Positions 11,905 to 20,258 of a stretch of DNA of 64,000 bases are shown one piece after another. A program made the position numbers and the translations under genes. The stretch covers positions 124,001-188,000 of the forward strand of contig JAGGDC010000003.1 of NCBI GenBank assembly GCA_020809425.1, written 5' to 3'. Under the pieces are notes generated by a model that was given only the letters and a program-made list of their open reading frames with translations, was not told where the DNA came from and did no database searches. Source of the DNA: Candidatus Synoicihabitans palmerolidicus (lineage in GTDB: Bacteria > Verrucomicrobiota > Verrucomicrobiia > Opitutales > Opitutaceae). Each line of letters opens with the position of its first letter. Positions within the stretch are counted from its first letter, which is position 1.

Positions 11905-11996
11905 GAATGGCGCTTAGTTAGCGCGCAATTTTCATGTAAGTTGTTGATTATTAGAATTCAGATCCGACGACGAATCCCCTTAACTAAGCGCCATTC
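11905..11996. mobile_element. 92-bp MITE with 16-bp perfect inverted repeats and 11-bp target duplication
   Basis: Both ends read inward as GAATGGCGCTTAGTTA (11905-11920 and, reversed, 11981-11996). The element is flanked by exact direct repeats GGGTCATGTCG at 11894-11904 and 11997-12007. Perfect ends plus a perfect 11-bp duplication prove a DDE-type transposition event; a duplication of 10-12 bp is typical of IS4-superfamily elements (family knowledge). The 60-bp interior is AT-rich and non-coding. The parent transposase is not in this window. Confidence 0.9.
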
Positions 11997-12023
11997 GGGT
12001 CATGTCGTGTTTTGTGTGTTGCG

Positions 12024-12038
12024 GCGACTGAGAGTCGC
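12024..12038. repeat. REP-like hairpin upstream of RAYT
   Basis: GCGACT-GAG-AGTCGC, a 6-bp perfect stem with a 3-base loop, 18 bp before the RAYT start. RAYT transposases act on such short palindromes (REP sequences), which normally flank their gene. Confidence 0.5.
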
Positions 12039-12056
12039 GTAGCTTGCTGATTACTC

Positions 12057-12995
12057 ATGGCGAGGCCGTTGAGACGTGAATATCCGGATACGATTTATCA
12101 CGTCATCAACCGAGGGAACTACCGATCAGATGTTTTTGGCTCTGTAGGCGCAGCCGAGGCGTTTCTGAAAGCACTGGAAGAGGCGACCGAGCGATGTGGG
12201 TGGCGTTTGGGTGCCTATGTCGTGATGCGCAACCACTTCCATTTGGCGCTGCAAATACCCGAACCTAATTTGTCAGCCGACATGCAGTGGTTGCAGGTGA
12301 CATTTGCCAGTCGTTTCAATCGACTGCGCAATCAACAGCGGCTTTTGTTCCAGGGACGGTATCGTTTGTTTTGTGTGGAGAATACGGAGCAATGGGCTCG
12401 AGTGGCTGATTACATCCATCTCAATCCGATGAGGGCTGGGATTGTGTCGGTAAGCCACCTGGGGAGTTTCCGCTAGAGCAGTTTACTACGATTTACCAGG
12501 GGACCTCGTTTTGTCGGCCTACAGGTCAAGAATTGGCTCGAAACCTTGGGGTTCGAAGATTCGCGGGCCGGCTGGGTGGAGTATCAACGCTACCTCGAGC
12601 AACGGGTTTGCCTCGACCCGACCGCCGGAGGAGCCGAACGGGTTGAGTTGTCTCGGGGATGGGCAATTGGATCAGATCAGTGGAAACAAGAGCTCGCTCA
12701 ACACCCCCCCCTAGCAAAATCAGATGATCCGCATGGCGAAAACCTAGAGCCTAGAGAGGTTTTGGCGTTGAAGTGAAAGGCGGCATTAGAAAGTCAACTC
12801 GAGGTTTTGAGGCTATCGCCGGATGACTTGAAAGACGCTCGCATGAATGCGCGTTGGAAAATCGAATTAGCGGACAGGTTGCAGCGCGAACAGGGGGCTT
12901 CAGTCAGTTGGCTCTCTATCAATCTTCATCTTCATATGGGTAAGGCATCTACGGCCCGTAGGATATCTTTGGCGTCTCCGAAGAAACATACAAAA
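12057..12995 (+). pseudogene. REP-associated tyrosine transposase (RAYT, Y1_Tnp/IS200-like), frameshifted
   Basis: The first 139 codons are open and carry a complete catalytic core: ARPLRREYPDTIYHVINRGN, the metal-binding HFH in MRNHFHLAL, and a nucleophile Tyr region VADYIHLNPMRAG. A frameshift near 12470 breaks the protein; the rest continues in other frames as QELARNLGFEDSRAGW, RGWAIGSDQWKQEL and DDLKDARMNARWKIELADRL to about 12990, which matches the long C-terminal extension of Opitutaceae RAYTs. Stops also occur near 12775. These single-strand DNA transposases handle REP hairpins; a candidate hairpin lies just upstream. Confidence 0.8.
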
Positions 12996-13024
12996 CACGC
13001 CGTGACCCCATTTGCGACGCGCCT

Positions 13025-13166
13025 TCGCTCCCCGCAAGGTGGGCGCATATCCACTATCCAACTACGGTCCGATAACGTTCGGAACCGCCCGGTGCGGACC
13101 CGCATGCCGGGTGGTGTGGGACCTGTGGCTGACTGAGATCTACTCAGTTAGTCACGGGGACCCGAT
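13025..13166 (+). mobile_element. 3-prime relic of a group II intron (domains V-VI)
   Basis: From about 13054 the sequence matches the minus strand of 43736-43855 nearly base for base. A 34-nt domain V-like hairpin lies at 13083-13116: outer stem CCGCCCGG/CCGGGTGG, a 2-nt bulge TG, inner stem TGCG/CGCA and loop GACC. The catalytic triad AGC at the base of domain V, intact in the other copy, is AAC here. A domain VI-type hairpin follows (GGCTGACTGAG/CTCAGTTAGTC), and the end ACCCGAT at 13160-13166 is identical in both copies. No reverse transcriptase sequence precedes it. It is a dead fragment at the end of the RAYT relic. Confidence 0.65.
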
Positions 13167-13476
13167 TCGGCCAATTTTCAATATTTACTTTACAGTGCAC
13201 GGTTGACGATTTCTTCTTGAAATCGATCGGCTAAGGTCAGAAGCAAGTCTTGGAGGGTGAACTTGTATGGTCTCGTGAATCCGACGTAGATAAATCAGGA
13301 TCATCACCGTGCGCAATTCCATGCCGCCAACCAACGAGTTCTTTGTCCAAACGAATTCGTTTTCGCTGGAATTCGTTTTCGCTGAAAAGGTTCTAGATTA
13401 AAGCTGAGTATTCTATAAAAATTTGCCTTTAATTTTTCGAAGTTGAGATTTGAGCGAGACGGCGGCGTCAAGCGGC
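13167..13476. other. AT-richer gap between intron relic and IS30 relic
   Basis: No recognised gene. The minus strand at 13215-13325 has an open stretch containing MELRTVMILIYLRRIHETIQ with no family match I know. A direct repeat AATTCGTTTTCGCTG occurs twice around 13355-13385. Confidence 0.4.
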
Positions 13477-14108
13477 TAGTGCACAGTCCTTTTGTATAAT
13501 AGCATGAAAGACTTCAGCGGGCGACTGTCCGTCGAGCCCGATGCGAGGGAGATTATTGAGTAGCCACTCCGCTTTGGCGATTTGGCCTTTGGTGACGGTG
13601 TTAACGTCGATGCCTTTAGGGAAGTATTCCCGGATCAGACCGTTGATATTCGCGACCGCACCGCGCGGCCAAGGGCTGTGTGGATTGCAGAAGTAGACCG
13701 CCACTTTTGTGGCAAGGGAGAAGGCGGCATGTTGGGCCATTTCGCGGCCGTTGTCGTAGGTGAGGGTCTTACGCAGGTGGGCGGGCAGGCGTTTGAAGGC
13801 CCGGATGAGAGCGCGGGCGACGCCCAACGGGACGCTCATCACGTAGCGGGAGACCCGTTCGGTGATGACCAAAATGGCGGTGTGATTGCCCGCACCCATG
13901 ACCAAGTCGGCCTCCCAGTGTCCGGGCACCTCCCGGCGCTCCACCTCAGCGGGTCGCTCGCCGATATTGATCGCGCCCGGCAACTGGCCCGAGAGCTTGC
14001 CCTTGGCGCGGGGGGGCGGGACTGCGCCGGGGCTTCTTGCGCCGCAAATAAGCGATCAACTCCTTCTTAACCGAGCCTTTGGAGCGCACGTAGATGAAGT
14101 CGTAGCTG
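13477..14108 (-). pseudogene. IS30-family transposase relic, 5-prime truncated
   Basis: The C-terminal two thirds of an IS30 transposase: GHWEADLVMG (first Asp), LTYDNGREMAQHAAF (second Asp), CNPHSPWPRGAVANINGLIR (Glu position changed in context), and the end FHAIIQK. The terminal repeat GTGCACAG lies at the 13477 end. Frame is lost at 13995-14010, where a G run has one more base than in copies at 25654 and 46383, and a gap of about 24 bp removes part of the GGAKDAISVARAL segment. The 5-prime third is missing: the relic ends exactly where a palindromic MITE begins at 14109. Confidence 0.8.
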
Positions 14109-14255
14109 GAGCGTATCCCACAAGCGCAAGAGGTTGGAGAAGAGGAGGTAGCGTAAAAATAAAGAGGCCGAAACCAGGAAATCCTCCCGGTTTCGGTCTC
14201 TTTATTTTTACGGTACCTCCTCATTGACAACCTCTTGCGCTTGTGGGACACGCTC
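14109..14255. mobile_element. 147-bp palindromic MITE made of two head-to-head right ends of the ISNCY-like element
   Basis: Both arms read GAGCGT(A/G)TCCCACAAGCG, then an AGAGG(T)TGGAG stretch and GGAGGTA(G/C)CGTAAAAATAAAGAG, matching the right end of the large ISNCY-like elements at 25569, 30782 and 50478. The arms are about 72 bp each with roughly eight mismatches, joined at the hairpin that lies near that end in the full elements. It carries no gene and would need the full element for movement. It sits exactly between a truncated IS30 and a truncated IS66. Confidence 0.85.
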
Positions 14256-15362
14256 CAGTTATCGCGCCAGAGCATGGCTGAGTGGGTGCGCATCGCGGCC
14301 ATGTGGCTTGAACCGCTTTATCAATGCATGCGCCAAAAGTTGATCGACTCCGGGTATGTGCAAGTCGATGACGTAACGCGCAGCGCGGAGATGGCGTAAC
14401 CCAGAGCGTAGCGATGGGTGAGCTGAGCGGGTGCCCCGCAGGGGGCGGCGAAGCAAACCAACGCCGGTGCCGATGCCACGACCCGGATCAAAAACGAGGC
14501 AAAACCCTACTGAGTTGGTTCTGGGCGCTCAGCGCGCCCAAAGCCGATGTCGTTGTTCGATTGGGCGAAAGACGCGCCAACACGCCGAACTGATCGCTTT
14601 GATCAAAGGCTTCAAGGGCGTGCTCCAATCCCACGAGTATGGCGCGTAATAAGCCTATGACAAAGCTCACCCCGAGGTCTCGTGGGTAGGGTGTTGGGCG
14701 CACGCGCGGCGTAAGTTTTTTGCCGCCCAGGATGAATCGCCGCGAGTGGCCCAGTGGATCCTCGGGCAAATCGCCCAGTTGTATCATCTCGAAAATCTAT
14801 GGGATGAGGCCGGACTGGATGACTCACAACGCCTCGCTCGACGTCGCCGCCATTTTACCCGCCGCCTGTATTGGCTGAAGATCGTGGGGATCCGGTTACC
14901 TCAACACGTGCTGCCCAAATCCGGACTCGGCAAAGCCTGTACTTACTTGCTCGGGCAATGGGGCCCGTTGGTCGAACATCTCAACCACGGTCAAACCCGT
15001 CTGGACAACAATCTGATTGAGAACGCCATCCGCCCCACGGCCCTGGGCAAGAAAAACTGGCTGTTCATCGGACATCCCGACGCCGGCCAACGTTCGGCCA
15101 TCATTTACTCGCTCGTAGTCAGCTGCCTGCGCCGTGGCATCGATCCGCTAGATTACCTGCGCGACGTGCTCGGTCGCCTGCCGCAACTGCGCCCAGGCGC
15201 GGACTTGAGCGCCCTGTTGCCCTGCAACTGCAAACCGCCAGTCGACATCGAACTGACCGCCGTAGAACAGTCTAACGTTTACGATCAAGGCATCATCACG
15301 ATGTCTCCTCCATTATCGTGACGTTTGCTATCCGTGCATGGGGCTTCTCTCGGACGCTTACC
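14256..15362 (+). pseudogene. IS66-family transposase (TnpC) relic, 5-prime truncated
   Basis: Recognisable IS66 TnpC blocks in order: MAEWVRIAAMWLEPLYQ, the VQVDD acidic site, (after an insertion) DPDQKRGKTLLSWFWALSAP, LIKGFKGVLQSHEYG, VGCWAHARRKFF, then a long intact stretch from 14746 with TRLDNNLIENAIRP (the Glu of the DDE set), GKKNWLFIGHPDAG and DPLDYLRDVLGRLP. Stops and frameshifts break the first half; one is an extra C in GTGCCGA near 14467. About 89 bp at 14373-14461 interrupts the VDE-TPV active-site motif. The right terminal repeat, read inward, is GTAAGCGTCCGAGAG at 15362. The N-terminal third, TnpA and TnpB are absent. Confidence 0.82.
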
Positions 15363-15579
15363 TTGAGGCGACCGTTGCCGTAATACTGCCAAGTCTGGCC
15401 AAGGTCGGATTCAGGCTCGGTGGAAGGTGCCCAAATGGAACCCGGCGTTGCGTCCTGCCATGCCGTTGCTCTCGCTGCCAGTCTGGTATTGTGGGGTGAA
15501 AGTGTATCGAAACCCGCCCCGTTCAGAAAAGCCGTTACATCTGCAAGTGCCTCATATTCGAGCTATAATGAACTCAGTT

Positions 15580-15602
15580 TCCAACTGCTGAATTTAGGTT
15601 CA
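15580..15602. repeat. second copy of the GAATTTAGGTTCA repeat
   Basis: TCCAACTGCTGAATTTAGGT(TCA) resembles 6757-6780 and 55953-55974. It lies in the 288-bp gap between the IS66 end and thrC, where no gene is seen. Confidence 0.5.
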
Positions 15603-15650
15603 TCCCCTCAGCGAACATCGGAGCGCTCTCACTCCAACTTCCTAACCAAC

Positions 15651-17041
15651 TCAATTCGGAGGCGGAAAAATAGTCCTCGACAGCGCCCGATCGTCAATGA
15701 ACGACCGAATCGCATCCGCAGTCGCCGCGACGGGATGTTTTACAATCGGTCGTGATTTCAGCACTTCCAACGAGGGGTGGGTGGGATCAACTCCGATCGC
15801 GTCGCGCAAGGTGTCCGGGAAATTTAGCCGGATGAGCCGTCGCCAGCACTACGCTGAGCCGATCGGGATTCGGCGCCCCGAAGCCACAGGCGGTGTGCGG
15901 ATCCGCCACATATCCATATTTGTCATACACCGAGCGAATCAGCCCGGAAATTTGTGCATCACTACAACGCGACGCCGAAAATGAATCAGCCCGCAAATCA
16001 ATCGCAATTATACTGCCCGGTCGCCTTGAACGTGCTCATGATTTCTCTCACCCGGTGCGGATCACAACCCACCGCATAATAGAGAAAACGCTCAAAATTC
16101 GAAGCAACCTGAATGTCCATCGATGGTGCCAGGCTTGGAGCCACCCGATCAACTTTGTACTCCCCGTGGGTGAACAACCGATATAAAATGTCATTCTGAT
16201 TGGTCGCGACTTTGAATCCGCGGATGGGCACCCCCATCTGCTGCAGCATCCACCCGGCGAGAACGTTGCCAAAGTTACCCGTCGGAACGATAAACTCCAC
16301 GTTGTCCTGCTGCGAACGAGGTAGCTTCAACCACGCAAACAGATAATAAACGCATTGCGCCAACACCCGGGTCAAATTGATCGAGTTAACCGCGGAAAGT
16401 CGATGCCGTTGCCGGAATTCCTGGTCCGAAAATATATCCTTGAGCGCCGTTTGCGCATCGTCAAAAGAACCTTCGACGGCCATCGCATACACGTTCCCTG
16501 CCCCTGTGCAGGCCATCTGACGTTCTTGCAACGGCGCCACCCGGCCATCGGGATAGAGGATAAAGATCGCGGTCCCTGGCTTGCCCAACAAACTGTGTAT
16601 GGCCGCCGCACCCGTATCCCCCGACGTAGCACCCAGCACATTGATGCTCTGGCCGCGCTCCCGACACTGGTGCTCGTAAATATTGCCGAGCAATTGCAGC
16701 GCGAAATCTTTAAAGGCCAACGTGGGCCCATGGAACAGCTCGAGCACCTGCAGGTTGTCCGCCAACGGAACCAGGGGGGCGATCTCCGGATGAGAGAAAG
16801 AGGTGTAGGACTTTGCTACAATTGCCGTAAACGTCGCATCATCTATATCCGTGGCAAAGCGGCGGAAAAATGCGGAGCACAATCCCGCATAGTCCAAACC
16901 TCGGAACGCCTGCAAATCCGCCGAGGCAAACTTCGGTAGTTCCTCCGGCAAAAACAACCCACCATCCGGTGCCAAGCCAGTCGCCACAGCGTCGCCGAAT
17001 CCTAACGCCGGACCTTCACCACGAGTGGAGATAAACTTCAT
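15651..17041 (-). pseudogene. thrC: threonine synthase with two C-terminal frameshifts
   Basis: PLP enzyme that turns O-phosphohomoserine into threonine. From ATG 17041, 347 codons are open: MKFISTRGEGPALGFGDAV, the PLP-lysine site in PTLAFKDFALQLLGN, GATSGDTGAAAIHSL and VPTGNFGNVLAGW. The frame then stops at 15998, but the expected continuation follows in other frames: RADSFSASRCSDAQISG, YGYVADPHTACGFG, then after a second shift near 15825 PDTLRDAIGVDPTHPSLEVL, ending FPPPN with TGA at 15651. Length would be about 463 codons, normal. It is the last gene of a serA-plsY-hom-lysC-thrC cluster and the only damaged member. If the shifts are real, threonine synthesis is lost at its final step. Confidence 0.85.
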
Positions 17042-17061
17042 GCTGGTCTCTCTGACGTTTA

Positions 17062-18279
17062 CTAGTCCGCGTCCAACCCAAAGACCTTGTGCGTAATCCG
17101 GGCTGCTTCGTCGACTCGGTCCAAATCAAGGACCACCGAAATCTTGATCTCCGATGTCGTGATCAAGTCGATGTTGATGTCGGCATCAGCCAACCCCTTG
17201 AAGAGATCGGCGGCCACACCTGAGTGCGTTTTCATGCCGACTCCGACCACGGAGAGTTTCGCAATGTTTTCATGCACCGCCACGTGTCCTCCCCTCACTT
17301 CATCCAACACGGGTTCGAGGCATTTCTGCGCCTTCAGGGTGTCTCCCAAGGGCACGGTAAATGTCAGATTCGCAATGCCGTTGCGACCGACGTTTTGCAC
17401 GATCATGTCGACGACTATATTGGCATCCGCCATCGCTCGAAACACCTTCGCCGCCGAACCTGGTTTATCCAGAATATTGCTGACGATGATTTTCGCCTGA
17501 TCTTTGTCGACTGCGACGCCACGAACGACGATTTTTTCCATATGGGGGACTTCTGCTTTCACAACGGTGCCTCGGTTGAAGTTGAAGGATGAACGGACCT
17601 CAAAAATGACACCGTGTTTTTCGGCAAACTCGACGGAACGAGACTGCATGACTTTTGAGCCCGACGACGCAAGCTCGAGCATCTCGTCGTAGGAAACTTC
17701 ATTAATTTTGCGCGCTGCGCTTACAATGCGGGGGTCAGCGGTATAAACGCCGTCCACATCGGTATAAATTTCACACTTGTCCGCCTTGATCGCCGCCGCG
17801 ATCGCGATGGCACTCAAATCCGAACCTCCGCGGCCCAAAGTCGTGATATGACCGTCTTCGTTGATTCCTTGGAATCCGGCCACAATCACCACTTTACCCT
17901 CCGACAGCTGCGCTTCCACCGCCGACGCATCAATGGTTTGAATACGCGCTTTGGTATGCAGACGGTCGGTCTGAATTCCCGCCATACCACCGGTAAAGGA
18001 TACCGCCTCCACTCCGTGGCCGTGTAAGGCCATCGCGGTCAGGGCGATGGTCTCCTGTTCGCCCACCGACAGTAACATGTCCATTTCGCGCTCACTGGGC
18101 TCCGCACAAACCGCCTTGGCTCGGGCCATCAGTTCGTTGGTCACTCCCGCCCTCGCCGAGACCACGACCACGACTTGATGGCCCTGCGACACGGTTAATT
18201 TGATGCGCTCCGCAACTTTCTTGATTCGTTCGACATCCCCCACGGAGGTGCCGCCAAACTTTTGCACAATACGTGACAT
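17062..18279 (-). CDS. lysC: aspartate kinase
   Basis: Phosphorylates aspartate, the first step toward lysine, threonine and methionine. 405 residues, normal for the monofunctional alpha-type enzyme. N-terminal kinase domain opens with VQKFGGTSVGD; GRGGSDLSAIAIA and the Thr-Asp pair in EIYTDVDGVYTADPRI form the nucleotide and aspartate sites. Two C-terminal ACT domains (KIIVSNILDKPGSAAKVF and LSVVGVGMKTHSG) point to feedback control by lysine or threonine. It starts 9 bp after hom and ends 20 bp before thrC, so the three are almost surely one operon. Stop is TAG, which matters for the amber codons elsewhere. Confidence 0.95.
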   Translation of the reverse strand: MSRIVQKFGGTSVGDVERIKKVAERIKLTVSQGHQVVVVVSARAGVTNELMARAKAVCAEPSEREMDMLLSVGEQETIALTAMALHGHGVEAVSFTGGMAGIQTDRLHTKARIQTIDASAVEAQLSEGKVVIVAGFQGINEDGHITTLGRGGSDLSAIAIAAAIKADKCEIYTDVDGVYTADPRIVSAARKINEVSYDEMLELASSGSKVMQSRSVEFAEKHGVIFEVRSSFNFNRGTVVKAEVPHMEKIVVRGVAVDKDQAKIIVSNILDKPGSAAKVFRAMADANIVVDMIVQNVGRNGIANLTFTVPLGDTLKAQKCLEPVLDEVRGGHVAVHENIAKLSVVGVGMKTHSGVAADLFKGLADADINIDLITTSEIKISVVLDLDRVDEAARITHKVFGLDAD

Positions 18280-18287
18280 AGTAAAAT

Positions 18288-19595
18288 TTAGTCGTCGAAT
18301 GACGCGATTCTAAGCAACAACGGAGCGGTTAACACGGCATCCAAACGAGACAAATTAGTCACCGTCGCCCGAATCGCTTTTTCGTTACTCAGGTGGGTCG
18401 TCAAGATGAGTGACGCCGCACCTTTCCGTGGGCTCGGGCGCTGCTGCACACTGGCAATGCTGACCTTGGACTTGGACGTGACGCTGGCAATCTTCGCCAA
18501 AACTCCGGGCTCATCCTTCACATCCAATCGGAAGTAATAGCTGCCCTCAATGAGTTCGGGTTTGTTGAGCGGACAATTCTGTTCGATCGGTTCCGGCAAG
18601 GGAGCATTCCCTCGCAACAACAACGCAATCGCATCCACGATATCGCTGATCACCGCACTGGCCGTCGCATCCTGCCCTGCTCCCAGCCCGATGTAGAGCG
18701 TCTCGCCCACCACGTCTCCAGTCACGGACACGCCGTTGTAAACTTTATTGACGTTGGCAAGCACCTTGGCTCGCGAAAGCAATGTCGGGGCAACACTCAC
18801 GGCCAGAGCATCCGTTTTGAGATCTCGCTGGATCACTGCCAGCAACTTGATCGCATAGTCATTCTCCCTCGCGTATTGAATATCCGCTTGTGTGAGTTCG
18901 GTAATGCCTTCCACCAACATCGACTTGACCGGCACCCATGTTCCGTGGGCCAGATAAGTCAGGATCGATGCTTTGTGCGCCGTGTCCCAACCTTCCACGT
19001 CGAGCGCCTCATTGCCCTCGGCATAACCGAGGGCTTTCGCTTCCTTCAGAATGATCGGATACGATAAACCTTCTCGCTCCATCCGGGTCAGGATGTAGTT
19101 ACACGTTCCGTTCAAAATTCCATAAATTCGGCCAAAACGGTTTGCCACCAGACCTTCCCGCAGCGCTTTGATGATCGGGATGCCCCCGGCCACAGATGCC
19201 TCGAAAAAGTAATGTCCCCCATGTTGCCGCGCGGCCGAGAAAATTTCTGGGCCATGCTCACAAACCAACGCCTTGTTCGCGGAAACCACCGTCTTCCCCA
19301 TCCGCAAGGCCGCCAGAGTGATGTCCTTCGCCAGCGTGGTCCCTCCGATCAACTCGCACACGATCTGCAGCTCCGGATCCTTCGCCACCGCCATCGGGTC
19401 ATCTCCCAATCGAGATTTGGCGACACGAACCGAACGCTTCTTGGTTAAATCGCGCACCGAAGCCCGTTTAAGCACCAAGCGCGCGCCTAGGCGCGATTCG
19501 AGTTTAGCGCGGGATCGGCTGATGTGTTTCCACACGCCTTGCCCAACCGTTCCGAGGCCGCAAATACCGACATTGACGATGGGAAAATCGTTCAT
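18288..19595 (-). CDS. hom: homoserine dehydrogenase
   Basis: NAD(P)H-dependent reduction of aspartate semialdehyde to homoserine. 435 residues with an N-terminal Rossmann motif GICGLGTVGQGVW, the family stretch GILNGTCNYILTRME, the catalytic lysine region EGWDTAHKASILTYL, and a C-terminal ACT domain (VKDEPGVLAKIASVTSKSKV) for feedback by threonine. No frame damage. It lies between plsY and lysC on the same strand with 28 and 8 bp spacing. Confidence 0.95.
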   Translation of the reverse strand: MNDFPIVNVGICGLGTVGQGVWKHISRSRAKLESRLGARLVLKRASVRDLTKKRSVRVAKSRLGDDPMAVAKDPELQIVCELIGGTTLAKDITLAALRMGKTVVSANKALVCEHGPEIFSAARQHGGHYFFEASVAGGIPIIKALREGLVANRFGRIYGILNGTCNYILTRMEREGLSYPIILKEAKALGYAEGNEALDVEGWDTAHKASILTYLAHGTWVPVKSMLVEGITELTQADIQYARENDYAIKLLAVIQRDLKTDALAVSVAPTLLSRAKVLANVNKVYNGVSVTGDVVGETLYIGLGAGQDATASAVISDIVDAIALLLRGNAPLPEPIEQNCPLNKPELIEGSYYFRLDVKDEPGVLAKIASVTSKSKVSIASVQQRPSPRKGAASLILTTHLSNEKAIRATVTNLSRLDAVLTAPLLLRIASFDD

Positions 19596-19623
19596 GAATA
19601 AATTCGAAGACTAATGTGACCGA

Positions 19624-20238
19624 TTACTTACGGTCCCAACGATGCTCGGTGCCACTGATTAATCGCCCAATATTGGCGTGATGGCGCCCGACGACGAGAA
19701 GACCCAATAGCATGGCCATCCCGCTGATAATGGGTCCAAAACTCAAAAACCACGGAAACACCGCAATGACGAGGGCGGCCACGATTGAAGCCAAGGAAAC
19801 GTATCGAAATCCGAAAAAGGTCATCATCCAAGCTCCGGCCGCCACAACGCAAGGCAACGGCATCAAGACAAACAATCCGCCCGCCACCGTCGCTACCCCC
19901 TTGCCTCCTCGAAAGCCAATGAAGCACGAGAACGAATGACCTAATACCGCCGACGAGACTCCCATTACACCACCGATATCATACCCCACGCTGCCTCGTG
20001 GTCCGCCCAACGCAAAAAGGAGGGGGATTGCAGTGGCTAAAAACCCTTTGGCGACATCCAACCCAAACACGAAGTTTCCGAACCCCGATCCCAACACGCG
20101 CTTCACGTTGGTCGCACCGAGATTCCGGCTCCCGACTTCCAAGATATTCACCCCCTTCGCCTTCGCTACCCAGTAACCGAAAGGCAAAGCCCCCAGCACG
20201 TAGCCAACGACTGCAGTGATGAGGAGAGGGGTGATCAT
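19624..20238 (-). CDS. plsY: acyl-phosphate:glycerol-3-phosphate acyltransferase
   Basis: Membrane enzyme that makes lysophosphatidic acid, the first step of phospholipid synthesis. 204 residues with five or so membrane segments and the three PlsY motifs: GSRNLGATNVKRVLG, GHSFSCFIGFRGGKGVAT and a C-terminal HHANIGRLISGTE. Complete, as expected for an essential gene. It is placed between serA and hom, in the same direction, 20 bp after serA. Confidence 0.93.
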   Translation of the reverse strand: MITPLLITAVVGYVLGALPFGYWVAKAKGVNILEVGSRNLGATNVKRVLGSGFGNFVFGLDVAKGFLATAIPLLFALGGPRGSVGYDIGGVMGVSSAVLGHSFSCFIGFRGGKGVATVAGGLFVLMPLPCVVAAGAWMMTFFGFRYVSLASIVAALVIAVFPWFLSFGPIISGMAMLLGLLVVGRHHANIGRLISGTEHRWDRK

Positions 20239-20258
20239 GGCAAAGAAGTAGCCGAAAC

